Source: Desulfobacterales bacterium
GTDB lineage: Bacteria; Desulfobacterota; Desulfobacteria; Desulfobacterales; Desulfobacteraceae
Direction of reading: 5' to 3'
Assembly: GCA_022361535.1 (NCBI GenBank)
Contig: JAKSAU010000140.1
Span: 1-5,408 of the forward strand
DNA: 5,408 bases
Shown here: positions 5,384 through 5,408 of the stretch, piece by piece
Layout of the letters: every line of letters starts with the position of its first letter
Numbering within the stretch: position 1 is the first letter of the stretch
Translations under genes and position numbers: made by a program
Notes under the pieces: model-generated
The model's input: only the letters and a program-made list of their open reading frames with translations
Database searches by the model: none
Told to the model about the DNA's origin: nothing

Positions 5384-5408
5384 TCCGGCAGCGTTCTACT
5401 CTCCCACA
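5384..5408 (-). rRNA. rrf: 5S ribosomal RNA, 3' end only
   Basis: On the minus strand the last 25 bases read TGTGGGAGAGTAG, then AACGCTGCCGGA. GGGAGAGTAG followed by a CTGCCGG-type ending is the conserved 3' end of bacterial 5S rRNA, where the final CCGGA pairs with the 5' end of the molecule. The rest of the gene, and presumably 23S and 16S, lie beyond the right edge. The mature end is placed near 5384 from that pattern, and the strong terminator just after it supports the call. Only about a fifth of the gene is visible. Confidence 0.85.

Noticed and set aside
1..5408. CRISPR arrays, tRNA genes, insertion sequences or phage attachment sites.
   Set aside because: No regularly spaced repeats, transposase frame, terminal inverted repeats or tRNA-like fold were seen on either strand.

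Overview
The window looks like a stretch of a Gram-negative bacterial chromosome. The periplasmic-type signal peptide, the liv-type high-affinity uptake genes, the B12 riboswitch and the style of the 5S rRNA end would fit a Desulfobacterota (sulfate-reducer-like) genome. That placement is an impression from sequence style and has not been tested.

Left part, minus strand (1-2320): the start of a branched-chain-amino-acid-type (HAAT) ABC uptake operon, read right to left. It begins with a substrate-binding protein (1055-2224), followed by the first permease, LivH-like (84-998), and then the first 28 codons of the second permease, LivM-like (1-84), which runs off the window. LivH and LivM overlap by one base (TGATG). 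A stem-loop lies between the binding-protein gene and livH. Upstream of the binding-protein gene is a perfect 20-bp palindrome over the likely transcription start, a good operator candidate. The binding protein most resembles the subgroup linked to aromatic or other organic acids rather than classical leucine binding, so the true substrate is open.

Middle part, plus strand (2466-4429): a promoter (TTGAAA, 17 bp, TGC-TATAGG), a clear cobalamin riboswitch (about 2550-2712), a GC-rich expression platform able to hide or expose the ribosome-binding site, and one gene, a 516-residue sodium:solute symporter-family protein (2809-4359). Nothing follows it in the transcription unit: the next gene is convergent and a strong stem-loop separates them. 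The symporter is therefore apparently the only target of the riboswitch. This is the most interesting item in the window, because it suggests a transporter for cobalamin, a cobalamin precursor or cobalt, or a nutrient whose use depends on B12.

Right part, minus strand (4459-5408): an AT-rich HAD-family phosphatase gene with its own likely promoter, preceded by the 3' end of a 5S rRNA gene and its rho-independent terminator. An rRNA operon therefore enters the window from the right edge and ends here.
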